Shown here one piece after another: positions 48,190-58,719 of a stretch of 64,000 nucleotides of DNA (its first letter is position 1; each line of letters begins with the position of its first letter). The position numbers and the translations under genes are program-made. The stretch covers positions 23,226,501 through 23,290,500 of the forward strand of contig NC_081810.1 in NCBI RefSeq assembly GCF_030704535.1, written 5' to 3'. This stretch comes from Vitis vinifera. Its lineage: Eukaryota; Streptophyta; Magnoliopsida; Vitales; Vitaceae. The notes under the pieces are model-generated. The model made no database searches and was not told the origin of the DNA. It saw only the letters and a program-made list of their open reading frames with translations.

Positions 48190-48392
48190 CATTTATTTTT
48201 ATATATTATTTCAAGCTCATTTCACTTCTTTTTCATTTTCTATGTAAAGATTAGATAAGTTTAAAATGTATACATTTTAACTTAGTTTTAATTATATTTG
48301 ACTTTTTCGTATTTTCCCTAATGAAACCAAATATAAGAAAACATTTTCTCTCATAATTTTTCTTTTTTAGTACCTTCTGAGAATTAAACATA
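48190..48392 (-). mobile_element. Second, partial copy of the same MITE family
   Basis: Its complement starts TATGTTTAATTCTCAGAAG and carries the interior phrases TTTGGTTTCATTA and TATACATTTTAA seen in 47637-47915 (there TTTAGTTTCATTA and TATACATTTTAA). The far end is degraded. Confidence 0.5.
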
Positions 48393-49008
48393 GTTTAAAG
48401 TTCAAACATAAATATTAGGGGGAACAAGGCAATGTTCTCATCAACAATAAGCAATTGAAGATAAATAAAATATTAGTATATATAATATAAACCAAAACAC
48501 TAAACTCAAAATGTTAGTTTTAATGTAAGGAAAGATCCACTTTACATCATTTGGGGGGGAGGGGAAGTTGCATATTTCTTTCTTGCAAGGTCATGAATCT
48601 AGATTGACAAAAAAGCGAGCATGAAGATCCAAATAAAGATACAAGTACCTAGAACTTTCTTATATAAAAAAAGCATACTTACAAGCTTCTACAACATTGT
48701 AACATGGTGTTCTTAAGTTGTAGGTGCTCAATTGCTCTAATTTCAATAGTTAAAACCAATGTTTTTAGAATTGAATTGGATGGTCGATCGCTGGTTCAGG
48801 TGGTTTGGCACTAATCCAACCTTTGAATAATCCAATTAGCCAAATCGAAGAGGCCATCGGTTCGACTGTTGGGTCTAACGGTCCCATCTAGATTTCAAAA
48901 TATTAGTTAGAACCAATGTTTTCAGAATCGAACCGGTCATTAAACTGAAAAAATTACTAGTTCACAGTTCACTGGTTGAACCGACGGTCAAACCGGTGAT
49001 GTCATAAA

Positions 49009-49391
49009 TATATATTTTTATATTATTAAAATTAAAAATAATTTTGAAAAATAAAAATAGTAAATTATGAGTGACACAATGTCTTCATATATTTTTTTTA
49101 AATCATAATGTTTTGATTAATTTAAATTTAAATTATAAATTTTAAAAATCATAAAATTTAAAAAATTACAATTGTAAAATTAAAATAAATAATAATGGAA
49201 TATATATTTTTATATTATTAAAATTAAAAATAATTTTGAAAAATAAAAATAGTAAATTATGAGTGACACAATGTTTTCATATTTTTTTTAAATCATAATG
49301 TTTTGATTAATTTAAATTTAAATTATAAATTTTAAAAAACATAAATTTAAAAAATTACAATTCTAAAATTAAAATAAATAATAATGGAAAC
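49009..49391. repeat. 192-bp AT-rich tandem duplication
   Basis: Copies at 49009-49200 and 49201-49391 agree at nearly every position, including attatgagtgacacaatgt and ttaaatttaaattataaatt. The high identity implies a recent event. Confidence 0.85.
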
Positions 49392-49790
49392 AAACTAATA
49401 AAGTAAATAAAAATATAAAATATAAAAAAAATCTAAAAATTTGAATGAAAGACTCATAATATTGTGTTCTTATATTTAAATATTATTTCTTTGTATTAAT
49501 ATGATACTAAAAAATTAACTTTTCTCAATCAATAACATACTTATATGTATATAATTGAAATTTTAATGGAAAGATCAAGATTTTTTTTAACACATTTAAT
49601 GACCAAATTTAAAATTCATGAAATTATAGCAAAAAAATTAGTCATAAACTTTGACATTTCTACATTAAAACTTTGAAAGTTTCAAAAAAAGTAAATTATT
49701 GCTTATGGAAAGTTTGAATGTTACAATTTATTTATTAAATTATTGTTTATGACAACCTTCAATATTACGAGTTATGGCCACCGTCGGGAT
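49392..49790. other. AT-rich interior of the inverted-end repeat
   Basis: AT-rich, no coding signal or further repeat recognised. Confidence 0.4.
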
Positions 49791-49795
49791 GACGT

Positions 49796-50060
49796 CATCG
49801 TCATATGGTGGTAGCATGTCGGGATGGCAGCTGCATTGTCGTCGGGTCGGCGACATCGCAGGACTAGAGTCGAAAGGGGGTGACAGTGGCATCATCGTCA
49901 GATGGCAGTAGCATGTCGGGATAGCAGTAGCATCGTTGTCGGGTCGGCGACATTGTAGGACTAGAGCCTAAAGGGAGTGATAATGGCATCATCATTGGAT
50001 GGTGGCGACATCATAGGGATGGAGGCGAAATCATCATCGGGCCGACGACGTCATAGGATT
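49796..50060. repeat. GC-rich 97-bp minisatellite (about 2.7 units)
   Basis: Units start at 49796, 49893 and 49990 (catcgtca, catcgtca, catcatca). Each holds gcatgtcggga or an equivalent and cgggtcggcgacat (absent or altered in the third). It is strikingly CG-rich compared with its surroundings. Confidence 0.8.
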
Positions 50061-50120
50061 GGAGTCGGAAGAGAGTGATAGTGGCGTAAAGCAACGAACA
50101 TTTAGGGAAGGGATGGGTGT

Positions 50121-50480
50121 TGTCACGTTCAAGCTTAAGAAAATGTTGGATTAATTCGAGGAAATCCACAGCCTCCAATACTCACTGATTGCAACTGTTT
50201 TGATACCTTTCTCATTAACATGAAAGACTTAAATACAACTGAAAATAACAACTGACTCAATCCACGACGCTGATATTCAGCTAACAACCCAACCTAAAGA
50301 CCTATTCTTAAGCCAAAATACTTGGCTGTGAATTAACGGATGATGCCCACGTACAATTATTGGACCCAAATAATTAAATTAATCAACTCAACATGACTCT
50401 GACTCAACCAAATTAAATAATAAGCAACCAACAAATTAAATAATAAGCATTACACAACTGGGCCCCAAGTGCACATGACA
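50121..50480 (-). repeat. Chromovirus 3' LTR
   Basis: TG...CA termini; identical by eye to 54928-55287. The PPT lies at its right edge. Confidence 0.95.
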
Positions 50481-50491
50481 TTGCCCCCCTC
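50481..50491 (-). other. Polypurine tract of the chromovirus
   Basis: The complement of TTGCCCCCCTC is GAGGGGGGCAA, directly before the 3' LTR on the minus strand and directly after the coding stop at 50493. Confidence 0.9.
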
Positions 50492-50492
50492 A

Positions 50493-52118
50493 TTAAATGA
50501 CCTTGTCCACAAGGTCTGGAAATTCATTGACTAAGGTAGAATATTCCACCCAAGATGCTTCATCTTCACCGAGCCCCTTCCATTTCACCAGTACTTCGGT
50601 CACCGCATGATTTTTTTTCTTCTTCAACCTCCTGTGCAATATTTCTTCTGGTTCTAGTCGAATAACTCCATCCTTGTCTGCTGGTGGAAGAGTAACAACC
50701 AGCTGGTGCCTTTCTCCCAACTTCTCTTTTAAGCAAGATACGTGAAACACCGGATGTATTTTTGCCTTAGGAGGAAGCTCAAGCCGATAAGCAACAGTAC
50801 CGATCTTCTCCAGCACTCTATATGGACCATAGAATCTTGGAGATAATTTCAAATTCCTTCTTTGCACCACCGATTGCTGCTTGTATGGTTGTAAGCGAAG
50901 GTAAACCAAATCCCCAATGTTGAAGCTTCTCGCAGTCCTCTTAATATCTGCAAATTTTTTCATTCTATCTTGTGCCAACTGCAAATTTGTACGAAGGATG
51001 CGGATGATTTCATCTCTGGTCTTCAAAGTATTTTCTACTTCTTGGAGTTGTGTGGTTCCTGGCGTATAAGGAATTAATTTTGGGGGTGGGTAGCCATAGA
51101 CAGATTCAAAAGGGGATAATTTGGTAGATGCATGAATGTTAGTGTTGTACCACCACTCAGCCAACGGAAGCCATTTAACCCATCCCTTTGGCTTGTCCCC
51201 CGAGAAACACCTAAGATATTGCTCAACCATCTTGTTGACAATCTCTGTCTGGCCATCCGTTTGAGGATGGTAAGCTGATGAAAATTTCAAAGTGGTTCCC
51301 TGCAGCTTAAAGAGCTCCTTCCAAAATGTACTCGTAAAAGTAGGATCTCTATCAGTAACAATGGAATTAGGCAGCCCATGTAATTTAAAAATATTGGCTA
51401 GGAACACCTGAGCAATCTTTGAGGCAGTGTACGGATGAGAAATAGGAATAAAGTGAGCATACTTAGACAGCCGATCCACGACCACCATAATAACACTGTA
51501 GCTTTCAGAGTTCGGTAATCCTTCAATAAAATCAAGGGAAATATCAGTCCATACCTTAGTAGGAATTGGCAATGGTTGCAGCAATCCAGCCGGGTGGATA
51601 TTCTCAGACTTGTTTTGCTGACATATATCACATTCCTTGATAAACCTTCTGACCTCCTTCCTCATTCCTTCCCAATAAAATTCAGACTTAGCTCTATGGA
51701 GAGTCTTGTGAAAACCTGAGTGTCCTCCTTGTGGGCTACTGTGCAGCAAATAAAGAATTTGTTCTCTCAACTCCTTTGAAGCTGGAATATACAATCTTCC
51801 TTTGTAAAATAATAATCCATCCCTTTGTTTATAATTTTGGGATGCAAGACTTCCTTGTTCCAAATTTTTAATAATCTGCTGCAATTTAGGATCTATAGCA
51901 TAATTGGTTCTGAGTTGTTCTAGCCAAGTGTTAGCTGGTGCAGTAATAGCATATAGCTTCCCTTCCTTCTGATCTTCCATTTTTCTGGACAGTGCATCAG
52001 CAACCTTGTTTTCCTTTCCTTGTTTGTATTCTACCACAAACTCATATCCCAAAAGTTTGGTAATCCATTTTTGCTGAAGAGGAGTACCCATCTTTTGTTC
52101 CAGCAAGTACTTGAGACT
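50493..52118 (-). pseudogene. Chromovirus RNase H end, integrase and chromodomain
   Basis: An open frame in register with the gag-RT frame but separated from it by one TAG (52119-52121). From its start: the end of RNase H (YKQGKENKVADALSRK), the HHCC integrase zinc site (H129, H133, C159 and C162, counting from 52106), the D-D-E core (D192 in SLDFIEGLP, D252 in VTDRDPTFTS, E288 in DGQTEIVNK), and a carboxy-terminal chromodomain (VLVKWKGLGEDEASWVEYS). The integrase catalytic residues are all present. Without readthrough this part is not translated from the genomic transcript. Confidence 0.92.
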
Positions 52119-54902
52119 CTACTGGTCCGTTTGTATCTTAAAGTTGTGTCCTAAAAGATAAGACCTCCATTTCTTCACTGCTAAGACCAATGCCATCAAC
52201 TCCTTCTCGTAGGTAGATAGTTGCAAGGCTTTTCCATGAATTGCTTGACTCATGTATGCTAAGGGCCTGCCCTGTTGCATTAATACAGCTCCAACACCAA
52301 TACCAGAAGCATCACATTGAATAGTAAAAGGAATAGAAAAATCTGGTAAAGCTAAGACAGGAGGGCTAGTTACATCATGTTTAAGATCTTGAAAAGCCCT
52401 TTTTGCGGATTCGGTCCATTTGAAGGAATTCTTTTTCAAAAGGGCTGTTAAGGGGGCTGCTATAAGTCCATATCCTTTGATAAATTTTCTGTAATATCCA
52501 GTTAAACCTAGGAAGCCTCTAAGGGATTTAAGGCTGGTAGGAAAGGGCCAGTTAAGCATTGCTTCAATTTTGGTAGGATCAGCTTGTACCCCATCTTTTG
52601 AGATTAGATGACCAAGATACTCAATTTCAGAACATCCAAAACAACACTTAGATTTTTTTGCAAAAAGCTGGTGCTGTTTTAAAATGTCTAAAACAGTTTG
52701 TAAATGATGGACATGGTCAGCAAGGCTTTTACTATAGACAAGAATGTCATAAAAAAAAACCAATATAAACTTTCGTAAATAAGGTTTAAAGATGTCATTC
52801 ATAAGACTTTGGAAGGTTGTCGGGGCATTGGTAAGCCCGAAAGGTATTACCAAGAATTCATAGTGGCCTTCATGGGTACGGAAGGCTGTTTTAGGTATAT
52901 CCTCTGGGTGGACCCTAATTTGGTGATATCCCGACCTTAAATCTAGCTTACTAAAGATGGTTGATCCATGAAGTTCATCAAGAAGTTCGTCAACTATAGG
53001 TATAGGAAATTTAACCTTAATGGTTTCTTTGTTAAGGGCTCTATAGTCAACACAAAGCCTCCAACTTCCATCATGTTTTCTTACTAATAAGACCGGGGAT
53101 GAGAATGGACTTTGGCCAGGTCGAACAATACCAGATTGTAACATTTCATGAACTATGTTTTCAATTTCAGATTTTTGAAAGTAAGGGTATCTATAAGGCC
53201 CTACACAAACTGGTTTTGCACCTGAATGTAATACAATATGGTGGTCATGATTTCGAGTAGGGGGCAATCCTTTGGGTTCTGAAAACACTTCTGGATATAG
53301 GTTAAGAAGGTCATATATTAGTGGCTCAGCAGAAGTTTCAATGGACAGCAAACTGGAATTTTCAAAATCAATAAGCTGAATAACTAGTCCTCTTTTATTT
53401 TGCCTAGAAACTTTACCAAATTTTTCTCCTTCTACTAATGAGATACCAGTTGGTGACATACCTTGTAGTTTTCGAGGTTTGTCCCAAACTGAGAACTCCA
53501 TTTGAAGTCTTGAGAAATCCCAAAGGATAGGTCCCAAGGTTTGAAGCCATTGAACACCCAAAACAATATCACATCCTCCTAGGGTCAAAATGTAAAAATC
53601 AATGGTATAGAGATTACCCTGCATATGTAGAGGTACTGCTGCACAACTCCCCTCACTACGAACTGCTTGCCCATTAGCCACTTTGACAGAGAGCCCTTCT
53701 GTTGGATTAGATGGTAGGTGAGCCCTTTGAATAACAGATGGGTCCATGAAATTGTGTGTACTTCCCGTATCAACCAAGATTACTACTGCCCTTCCACAAA
53801 TGTGCCCCAAGAATCTCATTGTTTTTGGGTTTGGTGACCCAACTAATGCATGAATAGATATTCCGGGTTCTATCTCCACTATAGGCGTTTCCTCCTTAGA
53901 CTTGCTCGCACGCCCTTCTGCAACTTCAGATTTGGGCACCTCATCATCACTTGATTCATCACACTCCATGATAAACAGTCGGGCTGATTTGCACTTATGC
54001 CCCGGGGCCCATTTGTCATCACAATTATAACAAAGTCCCTTATCCCGTCGCTCCTTCATTTGGCTAGGTGATAATCTTTGGACCGGAACAATGGCCCTTT
54101 TTTCAGGTGGGCTCGGAGGCCCAATAGCCAAACGTGTAGGAACTGATCCTAGCTTTGCAGTTCTTCTAAGAGCAGCCACATTCTCTTCTTGCATTTTTGC
54201 TAAACCAAAAGCAATATGTAAATTTGAAGGATTAAGCATACGTACCATAAATCGAATATTTTCCCGCAACCCACTTAGGAAACAACTGAGTTTGTAAGAC
54301 TCAGCCAGTCCTCTAAGTTGGTTTGAAAGAGCCTCAAATTGGCTCTTATAATCTTCCACTGTTGAAGTTTGCTTTAACCGAATAAGAGCTTCCATGGGGT
54401 CTTCATAAGGTGATGATCCAAACCTTGTCTGAAGTGCACGTACAAATCCCTCCCAACTACTAATTCCCCCTGCAGCTTCAATGTCCTGGAACCAAACCAA
54501 GGCCTTCCCTTCCATATGGAAGGATGCCAATAGGACTCTGTGATGTGGATTGGTTTGATGGTAATTGAAAAATTGATCAGCTCGATAGACCCACCCATTG
54601 GGGTCTTCTCCATTAAATTTAGGAAAATCCAACCGTACTGCACGAGTCTGAATTCCCCCATTATCTTCAAAAAGAGGGTTAGTCATCTGTCGTTTAGACC
54701 CTTCTGAATCACCTGAATTATGCTTAGTCTTCATTTGCACTAATGTTTGCACATTGGAGGCAACCACTTCTAATTGATGGGCCAACCCTTCAACCACTTG
54801 TTGCAAAGAATTATGATTTTGCTGATACTGCTCTTGATTTTGTTTGACAGCTGCCAAAGATTCAACAAGCTGGGAATATCTGGTACCTGTACCCTCAGCC
54901 AT
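52119..54902 (-). pseudogene. Chromovirus gag, protease and reverse transcriptase
   Basis: A 927-codon frame from ATG at 54900-54902 to TAG at 52119-52121. Gag fills about residues 1-330 with a zinc knuckle (CYNCDDKWAPGHKC, 291-304). Protease has DTG at 378-380 (VDTGSTHNF). RT runs from about 545 with SKLDLRSGYHQIRV and PFGLTNAPTTFQ. The YxDD-type box reads FFYD (716-719): the first of the two catalytic aspartates is tyrosine (codon at 52749-52751, next to an A-run on the window strand). RNase H starts with FTIQCDASGIGVGAVL and is cut by the stop after HNFKIQTDQ. As written, RT should be inactive. Confidence 0.93.
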
Positions 54903-54913
54903 TGGAACGACCT

Positions 54914-54926
54914 GGCTCTGATACCA
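54914..54926 (-). other. Primer-binding site of the chromovirus
   Basis: The complement reads TGGTATCAGAGCC, a full match to the plant initiator-Met tRNA primer site, one base inside the 5' LTR. Confidence 0.93.
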
Positions 54927-54927
54927 A

Positions 54928-55287
54928 TGTCACGTTCAAGCTTAAGAAAATGTTGGATTAATTCGAGGAAATCCACAGCCTCCAATACTCACTGATTGCA
55001 ACTGTTTTGATACCTTTCTCATTAACATGAAAGACTTAAATACAACTGAAAATAACAACTGACTCAATCCACGACGCTGATATTCAGCTAACAACCCAAC
55101 CTAAAGACCTATTCTTAAGCCAAAATACTTGGCTGTGAATTAACGGATGATGCCCACGTACAATTATTGGACCCAAATAATTAAATTAATCAACTCAACA
55201 TGACTCTGACTCAACCAAATTAAATAATAAGCAACCAACAAATTAAATAATAAGCATTACACAACTGGGCCCCAAGTGCACATGACA
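54928..55287 (-). repeat. Chromovirus 5' LTR
   Basis: Identical by eye to the 3' LTR. It is followed on the window strand by GGTGT, matching the left TSD. Confidence 0.95.
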
Positions 55288-55560
55288 GGTGTAAGGGTCA
55301 AAACGACTTCGTTTCGATGCAAAATGCGTTAAAACGATGTCGTTTTTAAGGGAATGAAACAAAACAAAAAAAAAAAATCTTTTGAACCGTTCAATTCATC
55401 CAAAATCGAGCGAGTCAACCAGTTCACAAGTCCGACCATCGGTTCCGACGGTTCAAAGGCTAGTCGGCTCAAAGATGTGGATAGGATTGGAATGGTGGCC
55501 GATCGACAGTCCAACCGACTGGTCTAGTCCGATTTTTAAAACAATGGTTAAAACTTTTTC

Positions 55561-55974
55561 TTATCTGTAGGTTTTCAAATTTCCTCTAATAGTTTCTTAG
55601 TATAATCCCGAAATAAGCCACAAAGCCTCTTAATCTCTAAATTATGACAAACAATTTATCATCATTGATTGTGGTAAAATTACAACTTCTACTAAAAGAT
55701 TTAAATGTGAGTTTTAAGGAATAAGATTGAGTTCTTAGCTACTCATAAGCATTGTTTGAAATATTAGTAACACAAATATATCGGTTCTTGGATTTTACGG
55801 ATATATTGAAAATATCAAAGAAATATCGATGGACATTTTGACAAAAATTTCGATGAGGTGAAAATTATTCATGGAAATATTTGGAAAAATCCCAAAAGAT
55901 GATAAAATAAGTAAAAATACACATGTTCAAGTTATTCTATAAATGTAATTGAGGATGTATCGGTCTTAATATAT
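55561..55974. other. Intergenic DNA, no gene
   Basis: Just before this stretch, at 55303-55350, is a palindrome-like aaaacgatgtcgttttt word typical of plant repeats. No coding signal within the interval. Words like atatatcggttcttgg and gaaatatcgatggac suggest an old dispersed repeat. Confidence 0.35.
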
Positions 55975-56588
55975 AATATATTATTTATCTTATCAAATTA
56001 ATTTTAATTTATAAAAATATTAGAACTTCATTATTATTTTTATTTTATATTTTAGTATTTTTTTAATAAATTTATATTTTAAATAAAATGACCCAAAAAT
56101 TGGGAAAATCAACGAAATATATTTCACCGATATTTGATTGGCGGATGATTTTTTAGTGAAAATATTGAGCATGGTAGCACAAACATGTGGGGAGGAAGGC
56201 AAGCAAAAAATTGCCAAATGGCAATTTTTTCAAAAAGGGCCTATTGTTTTAAACATTTACCCATGTTTTTATAATTATTATTTTCCGATTTATCTTTTAT
56301 TTTATTAAATTTATATCACCCTTTTATTTTATATTATTCTTTTATTTTTATTTATTTTTTCATATGTATCTTATTAATCATATTTTAAAAAATGATTACC
56401 ACTTCACTTTAATTTTTTTTTATATTTATGCTTCCAATTTTATTTAATTTTTAATATTTTTATTTTAAAATATTAAAAATATAAATTTATTCAAAATTTG
56501 ATAAAATATAAAAAATTTAATGAAGTTCTAATATTTTATAAATTAAAATTAATTTGGTAAGATAAATTATTAATATAATTTTTAATAA
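55975..56588. repeat. Foldback repeat, about 110-bp arms
   Basis: The left arm about 55975-56088 (contains AATTTATAAAAATATTAGAA) pairs with the right arm about 56462-56588 (contains TTCTAATATTTTATAAATT). The loop of about 370 bp includes a perfect 11-bp hairpin AAAAAATTGCC/GGCAATTTTTT (56205-56230). AT-rich, no coding. Confidence 0.65.
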
Positions 56589-56590
56589 TT

Positions 56591-56890
56591 TTAATTATTT
56601 AAATAAATTCATATTAATAGTAAAAAAATTGTCATCATAAATTTGTAATAAAATTTGAGAAATTAAATTTTAAGTAAAATATTTTATGTAAATTGATTTA
56701 ATTTTTTATTTAAAAGGTAATAAAACATGTTTTAATAAAATTAGTTTTCAATTTTTAAAATAAATAAATATAAATATATTAAAATAATTGAAGTTAATTT
56801 TTTCTTAAAAATTTTGATAAATATTATCTTTAATTATATCAATTAAAATTATAAAATAATTTTAACATGTGTATTTTTATTTATTTTTAT
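56591..56890. other. AT-rich stretch, nothing recognised
   Basis: Very AT-rich sequence between the foldback and the Mutator-like MITE. The last nine bases (56882-56890) are the left TSD of that MITE. Confidence 0.4.
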
Positions 56891-57487
56891 GGGACAATTG
56901 TCTTTTGAACTTAGCTGAGCCCAAAAATTAAGATTTAACCCGTAAAAGTTGCATAATTGATGAGGATGATATAGAATATGAAAAGACCAATACACCATTC
57001 AAAACTATTTTCTACCATAATATTTGAGAAACTTTTCATCTTAATTTTTTTAATAATTATTTTGAAAATTTATTACTTTTAGAAAACTAATTTTTTTCAA
57101 ATATACCATTTAAAAAAAATAAATTTGAGATATTTTCAGTTATTTTTTATATACACAATTTTAAAAATATATATTTTCTAAGATGTTTGATTTTTAAATA
57201 ATAATAATTTATTTTTATTTTTTTTGGAGAATGATGTATTTTTTTCCAAATCACTAAATTATATTAAATTTTATTAAGGTTTGCAATAAAAATAAAATAA
57301 AATTAATGTTTTTCTACTCTTTTTTTTTTTTTTTCATAATCAATAAATATTATTTTTGAAAAGATAAAAATTTCATATCATTCTTCTTAATTTTCACATT
57401 TTTTTTAGATCTTGGACTTAAATAGTGAACTTATATGAACCAAATCTTAATTTTTGGGCTCAATCATGTGTAAAACACAATTGTTCC
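56891..57487. mobile_element. Mutator-like MITE (597 bp) with 9-bp TSD
   Basis: The left end GGGACAATTGTCTTTTGAAC and the complement of the right end GGAACAATTGTGTTTTACAC pair over about 46 bases; both contain GAGCCCAAAAATTAAGATTT. TATTTTTAT flanks it on both sides (56882-56890 and 57488-57496), the 9-bp TSD size of Mutator-like elements. The AT-rich setting makes a chance 9-mer possible. No transposase. Confidence 0.7.
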
Positions 57488-57904
57488 TATTTTTATCTAT
57501 TTTTTAAAAATTATTTTAATAAAATTTTAATAATTTTTTATTTTATTAATATTTTTGTTATTAATATTTATAATATATTCATAAAATTTAAATTTTACTA
57601 TATTCATATTTTTATTTAATTACACTTATAAAAAATGATTGAGGAGAACGAGAAGGACCGCCAACTTTGACAATAGACTGACATTATTCCAACAACTCGA
57701 CAAAAAACACCAACTTTGTCAAATTTCGGTGTCTTAAATTCAGAGGAAAAAAAAAAAAAAACAGCAATGTGGGTGTTGGTGTGTTAGGAGGTGAAAAAAA
57801 GCATGTAGAAAATGGTGAGAATAAGAAGAAATGAAATGCATGTCAACACGTACGAATGCTAAATAATTATCATGCCGATGTACAGCGCATTACGTCTCTC
57901 TGTA
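57488..57904. other. AT-rich then average DNA; promoter region of the 58-kb gene
   Basis: No gene seen up to about 57900. The last part probably holds the promoter of the gene that begins near 57905. Confidence 0.4.
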
Positions 57905-58719
57905 CACGCGCCAATCTAGGGTTTCATCTTTCATCTCAATTTCAATCTCATTCTCAATCTAAGTCTCCTTGAATATCGAGTGAGTGTTGATCCCCTCTAA
58001 CCTTCGAATTTTGTGTTCGCTCATTTGTTTGCTCTGATTTTTCGTTTCTTTCCTCAAACCCTAGGGTTTTGGTACACCTACGGTTTCGGGCTCGGTTGAG
58101 CTTCAATTCTTGCGATTGCGGCACTGGATTTTTTTTTTTTTTTGCCCTTTGTTTGGGTACTGGGAAAGTTGAGGGAAAGTAAAGAAAAGAAAATGATGGG
58201 GTTTTGAATTGCTGGTTTAGTCGTTGTGTAACTTGTGTTGGGTGGAGGTTTCGGTTTCCTCCGGAGATTCCCGTTTTCTGCGGCGACCTGACGGGGATTG
58301 TCCATTGTGGTAGTTGTCCTGTTGTTGCATTATTTATTTGTTTGTTTTTAAAGCTGGGTTTACCCTTTTTTTTGTTTCTTTTTTCGTTTCAGTTTCTTAG
58401 TAGCCAAACAAGGTATTATGCATTGATGGTCGCCAGTTTTTAGTTGCTTGATGGTAATGATTTTTGTATAGTTATCTGGATTTTATCTCAATTGTAAGAT
58501 TTGATGTGTGACGAACACTTTAAGAAATCAAATAATAGATGCAGCTTTTTGGGGCATGCTTGGGTGGTTTGTTGATAGAGAATTCACTAAATTATGGATC
58601 ACTTTGCAATGGCAGGAAGTGAGCGGCTTCAGCTGATTCTGGGAAGATCTGACTAATTTGGACAGGTTTGGGAGCTTTAATTAGAGTGGCAATGGCCAGG
58701 AGCTTTAAGTGAAAGCAGA
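57905..58719 (+). other. 5' leader of the 58-kb gene with one leader intron
   Basis: A leader exon (with repeated caatctcaatctcaa-type words near 57930-57960) ends at a donor at 57979/57980 (ATCGA|gtgagtg). The acceptor is GGCAG at 58614. The next stretch resembles a decayed amino end: ATGGCAGGAAGTGAG at 58606 with a stop soon after, and an out-of-frame NLDRFGSF near 58654-58678. A small repeat of ggagcttta (58671 and 58699) is present. Confidence 0.45.

Larger units (their letters stand above)
50121..55287 (-). mobile_element. Young Ty3/gypsy chromovirus (5167 bp), Reina-like
   Basis: Two 360-bp LTRs read as identical over their full length by eye, each TGTCACGTTC to GCACATGACA on the window strand. 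The TSD is perfect: GGTGT at 50116-50120 and at 55288-55292. The PBS matches initiator-Met tRNA and a PPT abuts the 3' LTR. The internal region is gag, protease, RT, RNase H, integrase and a carboxy-terminal chromodomain, the Ty3/gypsy chromovirus order. The short LTR and small size suggest the Reina clade. Pol is damaged by an in-frame stop and an RT active-site change. It sits inside the inverted-end repeat 48748-55556. Confidence 0.95.
48748..55556. mobile_element. Large inverted-end repeat, disrupted by the chromovirus
   Basis: The left end reads AGTTAAAACCAATGTTTTTA and the complement of the right end AGTTTTAACCATTGTTTTAA. Both continue into GGTTCGATCGG-type sequence with repeated gaaccgg/ggttcga words (for example gaaccgacggtcaaaccgg near 48977, and tcggttccgacggttcaaa near 55439). 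The left end appears twice (48748 and about 48907). Without the chromovirus the unit is about 1.64 kb. The pattern resembles a non-autonomous DNA transposon, but no TSD was resolved. Confidence 0.5.

Noticed and set aside
49796..50060. CRISPR-like array
   Set aside because: The repeats are 97 bp, contiguous and without spacers, in a plant genome; this is a minisatellite.
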